9,798 nt of DNA from an uncultured Clostridia bacterium (GTDB taxonomy: Bacteria; Bacillota_A; Clostridia; Christensenellales; Aristaeellaceae), in contig CAMBWJ010000041.1 of assembly GCA_945871545.1 (NCBI GenBank), positions 1 to 9,798 on the forward strand. The letters run 5' to 3'. Of this stretch, positions 8,569 to 9,798 are shown piece after piece (position 1 is the stretch's first letter; each line of letters opens with the position of its first letter). Below the pieces are notes generated by a model, which had not been told where the DNA came from, did no database searches, and saw only the letters and a program-made list of their open reading frames with translations. Position numbers and translations under genes: made by a program.

Positions 8569-9425
8569 TTGGATCCCTCCGTAGTTTCTTTCGTGGGTTC
8601 TGTCTCTGCGGCCTTGACGCCGCCGAAGCGGCGGTCGCGGGCAGCGTACTCCCGCAGGTTCTTGAGGTAGTGGGCGCGGTCATAGTCCGGCCAGAGCACC
8701 GGATCGAAGATCATCTCCGCGTAGGCGGTCTGCCAGGGCAGGAAGTTGGAGGTGCGCACCTCGCCGCTGGTGCGGATCAGCAGATCCACCGGCGGAAGTC
8801 CGGCGGTGTACAGTTCCGCCTCGAAGGCTTCGTTCGTGATCTCCTCGGGCTTCATTTCTCCCGCTGCGACCTTGACCGCAAGAGCCTGTGCGGCGCGGAT
8901 CAGCTCCGCGTGGCCGCCGTAGTTCAGCGCGATGTTCAGCTTCAGGCCGCTGTTGTCCTTCGTGCGCTCCATGGCGCGGTTCACCGCGTCGCGCTGGGGC
9001 TCAGGCAGGCCGTCCACGTCGCCCAGGATGCGGATGCACACGTTCTTCTCGTCCAGCTCGTCGATCTCCGAATTGAAATACTTCAGCAGCAGGCCCATCA
9101 GCGCGTTGACCTCGTCCTTGGAGCGCGCCCAGTTCTCCGTGGAGAAAGCGTACAGGCTCAGGGCCTGGATGCCCCAGTCGTCGCTGGCGCGGATGATGTC
9201 GCGCAGGGCCTCGGTTCCGGCGGCGTGACCGGCGGAGCGGGGCAGACCGCGCTGCTGGGCCCAGCGCCCGTTGCCGTCCATGATGATGGCCACGTGTGCG
9301 GGCAGGCGATCCGGCGGCAGCATCAGATCCGGCGCTGCGCCGGTGGGGGAGACGCTGGCGGTGATGTACTTCGGCTGGGTGCGAAGGAGCTTGGTCAGCA
9401 GTTTGGATAGCTTGTTTGTGAACAT
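8565..9425 (-). CDS. uppS: Isoprenyl transferase, probable undecaprenyl-diphosphate synthase (cis-prenyltransferase)
   Basis: UppS condenses isopentenyl diphosphate units onto farnesyl diphosphate to form the C55 cis-polyprenyl carrier for peptidoglycan and wall polymers, at the cytosolic membrane face. From the chosen ATG the protein has 286 residues. Family blocks are all visible: IIMDGNGRWAQQRG at 47-60 with catalytic D50, AGHAAG at 65-70, LYAFSTENWARS at 91-102, LNYGG at 167-171, and IRTSGEVRTSNFLPWQ at 217-232 with the AYAE motif ending at E237. The Pro at 230 stands where Leu is common. About 45 residues precede MDGN, some 20-25 more than usual, with a basic start (NKLSKLLTKLLR). The tail (about 272-286) is Thr/Glu-rich. 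The start at 9425 was chosen for its AAAGGAG six bases upstream; in-frame ATGs at 9443 and 9476 and a GTG at 9491 lack such a site. Chain length cannot be proven from sequence. Confidence 0.95.
   Translation of the reverse strand: MFTNKLSKLLTKLLRTQPKYITASVSPTGAAPDLMLPPDRLPAHVAIIMDGNGRWAQQRGLPRSAGHAAGTEALRDIIRASDDWGIQALSLYAFSTENWARSKDEVNALMGLLLKYFNSEIDELDEKNVCIRILGDVDGLPEPQRDAVNRAMERTKDNSGLKLNIALNYGGHAELIRAAQALAVKVAAGEMKPEEITNEAFEAELYTAGLPPVDLLIRTSGEVRTSNFLPWQTAYAEMIFDPVLWPDYDRAHYLKNLREYAARDRRFGGVKAAETEPTKETTEGSN
8576..8580 (-). promoter_or_regulatory. Ribosome binding site fixing the TTG start of cdsA
   Basis: The minus strand reads GGAGG (GGAGGG including 8575), seven bases before the TTG codon at 8566-8568. 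The strong match at correct distance is the main reason for accepting a TTG start. The site lies within the last codons of uppS. Confidence 0.75.
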
Positions 9426-9431
9426 GGCGCA

Positions 9432-9438
9432 CTCCTTT
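9432..9438 (-). promoter_or_regulatory. Ribosome binding site of uppS
   Basis: The minus strand reads AAAGGAG six bases before the ATG at 9423-9425. It selects this start over three upstream in-frame candidates that would add up to 22 residues. Confidence 0.75.
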
Positions 9439-9463
9439 GGCATCGATTTGCGGGATAAAGGAC

Positions 9464-9489
9464 GTGGGCAGCCCATTGTAGCTGCCCAC
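9464..9489. repeat. Perfect 9-bp inverted repeat in the frr-uppS gap (RNA hairpin)
   Basis: GTGGGCAGC (9464-9472) and GCTGCCCAC (9481-9489) are exact reverse complements around an 8-base loop. In the minus-strand transcript this gives a GC-rich stem between frr and uppS, ending 38 bases before the uppS ATG. It is not followed by a T-run on either strand, so it does not look like a standard intrinsic terminator. It could be an mRNA-stabilising or processing element, a weak attenuator, or a protein-binding palindrome; the sequence does not decide. Confidence 0.6.
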
Positions 9490-9490
9490 A

Positions 9491-9522
9491 CGGAATTCTA
9501 TTGGATTCCGGAAAGCTCCGGA
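9491..9522. repeat. Two overlapping small hairpins, mutually exclusive
   Basis: CGGAAT (9491-9496) pairs with ATTCCG (9505-9510), and TCCGGA (9507-9512) pairs with TCCGGA (9517-9522). The two stems share bases 9507-9510, so they cannot both form. They sit just upstream, in transcript order, of the 9-bp inverted repeat. Six-base stems of this kind can arise by chance, so a regulatory role is only a suggestion. Confidence 0.3.
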
Positions 9523-9555
9523 GCGGAAAACGGGGGCCGGCGATTCGCCTGCAAA

Positions 9556-9798
9556 TCAGACCTCCATGATCTCCTTTTCTTTTGCGGCGCCGACCTTGTC
9601 GATCATTTCGATCTTGGAATCGGTGAGCTTCTGCAGCTCCTTCTCGGCGGCCTTCTGATCGTCCTCGGTGATCTGGGAGTCCTTCTTCATCTTCTTGACG
9701 GCCTCCATCGCGTCGCGGCGGATGGAGCGGATGGCGACCTTGCCCTCCTCGATGCGCTTCTTCACCTGCTTGCACAGATCCTTGCGGCGCTCGGCGGT
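9556..9798 (-). CDS. frr: Ribosome recycling factor, C-terminal part (5' end outside the window)
   Basis: RRF acts with EF-G to split post-termination ribosomes in the cytosol. The visible 80 residues are the C-terminal portion of the usual roughly 185-residue protein. They begin TAERRKDLCKQVKKRIEEGK, continue with VAIRSIRRDAME, and end KLTDSKIEMIDKVGAAKEKE plus IMEV. These match the family blocks E-R-R-K-x-L, V-A-I-R-x-I-R-R-D-A, Q-K-L-T-D and the terminal K-E-K-E-I-M-E-V. This portion forms the end of the small domain and the last long helix of the three-helix bundle. The frame is open to the window edge, so the gene continues to the right. The codon at 9763-9765 is an internal Val (GTG), not a start. 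frr directly before uppS is the common Firmicute order, usually following pyrH. Confidence 0.96.
   Translation of the reverse strand, partial: TAERRKDLCKQVKKRIEEGKVAIRSIRRDAMEAVKKMKKDSQITEDDQKAAEKELQKLTDSKIEMIDKVGAAKEKEIMEV

Noticed and set aside
4428..8670. Plus-strand open frames opposite ispG, rseP, dxr and cdsA
   Set aside because: They have low-complexity, His/Arg/Ala-rich translations with no family motifs, and each lies fully across a confident minus-strand gene.
9464..9489. Intrinsic terminator after frr
   Set aside because: The stem is good but neither side is followed by a run of T residues, and the downstream genes follow the usual operon order.
9426..9491. Longer UppS starting at the GTG at 9491 or at in-frame ATGs
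   Set aside because: None of these upstream codons has a ribosome site, part of the extension lies inside the hairpin, and the ATG at 9425 has AAAGGAG at ideal spacing.
9470..9505. Promoter for uppS using TACAAT or TAGAAT on the minus strand as a -10 box
   Set aside because: Each matches the -10 consensus in five of six bases, but no acceptable -35 box lies at 16-18 bases and no extended -10 TG is present.
9763..9765. GTG as the start of a short 69-residue protein
   Set aside because: The frame stays open upstream to the window edge and matches ribosome recycling factor on both sides of this codon, so it is an internal Val.

Overview
The window is a single, tightly packed housekeeping operon. 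Every supported gene lies on the minus strand, so it is transcribed from right to left. In transcription order it holds the 3' part of frr, then uppS, cdsA, dxr, rseP, ispG and polC, and finally the first 24 codons of a gene for a secreted or membrane-anchored protein that runs off the left edge. Apart from a 130-bp gap between frr and uppS, the genes are separated by 29 bp or less or overlap by 4 bp (ATGA at dxr/rseP, TTGA at uppS/cdsA), so translation of neighbours is probably coupled.

A full-length PolC-type replicative DNA polymerase (PHP domain split by an inserted exonuclease), together with the frr-uppS-cdsA-dxr-rseP-polC order, points to a Firmicute. The presence of ispG between rseP and polC, where Bacillus carries proS, suggests Clostridia. 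Base composition is clearly G+C rich, so a high-GC gut-type clostridial lineage is a reasonable guess. The exact taxon cannot be read from this sequence.

Region by region: 9556-9798 is the C-terminal part of ribosome recycling factor. 9426-9555 is a non-coding gap with a perfect 9-bp inverted repeat and smaller competing hairpins. 8565-9425 is undecaprenyl-diphosphate synthase. 7714-8568 is CDP-diacylglycerol synthase, starting at TTG. 6556-7707 is DXP reductoisomerase. 5501-6559 is a site-2 protease of the RseP/RasP type. 4440-5489 is the iron-sulfur enzyme IspG. 79-4410 is PolC. 1-74 is a signal-peptide start.

Functionally, Dxr and IspG supply isoprenoid precursors by the MEP pathway. UppS extends these to the C55 lipid carrier used for peptidoglycan and wall polymers. 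CdsA makes CDP-diacylglycerol for phospholipids, and RseP cleaves membrane proteins. The operon thus links envelope lipid synthesis to translation (frr) and replication (polC). All catalytic motifs I looked for are present and no gene appears broken. I see no mobile element, CRISPR array, tRNA or rRNA, and no undescribed system. The least ordinary points are the signal-peptide gene directly after polC, the structured frr-uppS gap, the TTG start of cdsA and the N-terminal extension of UppS.
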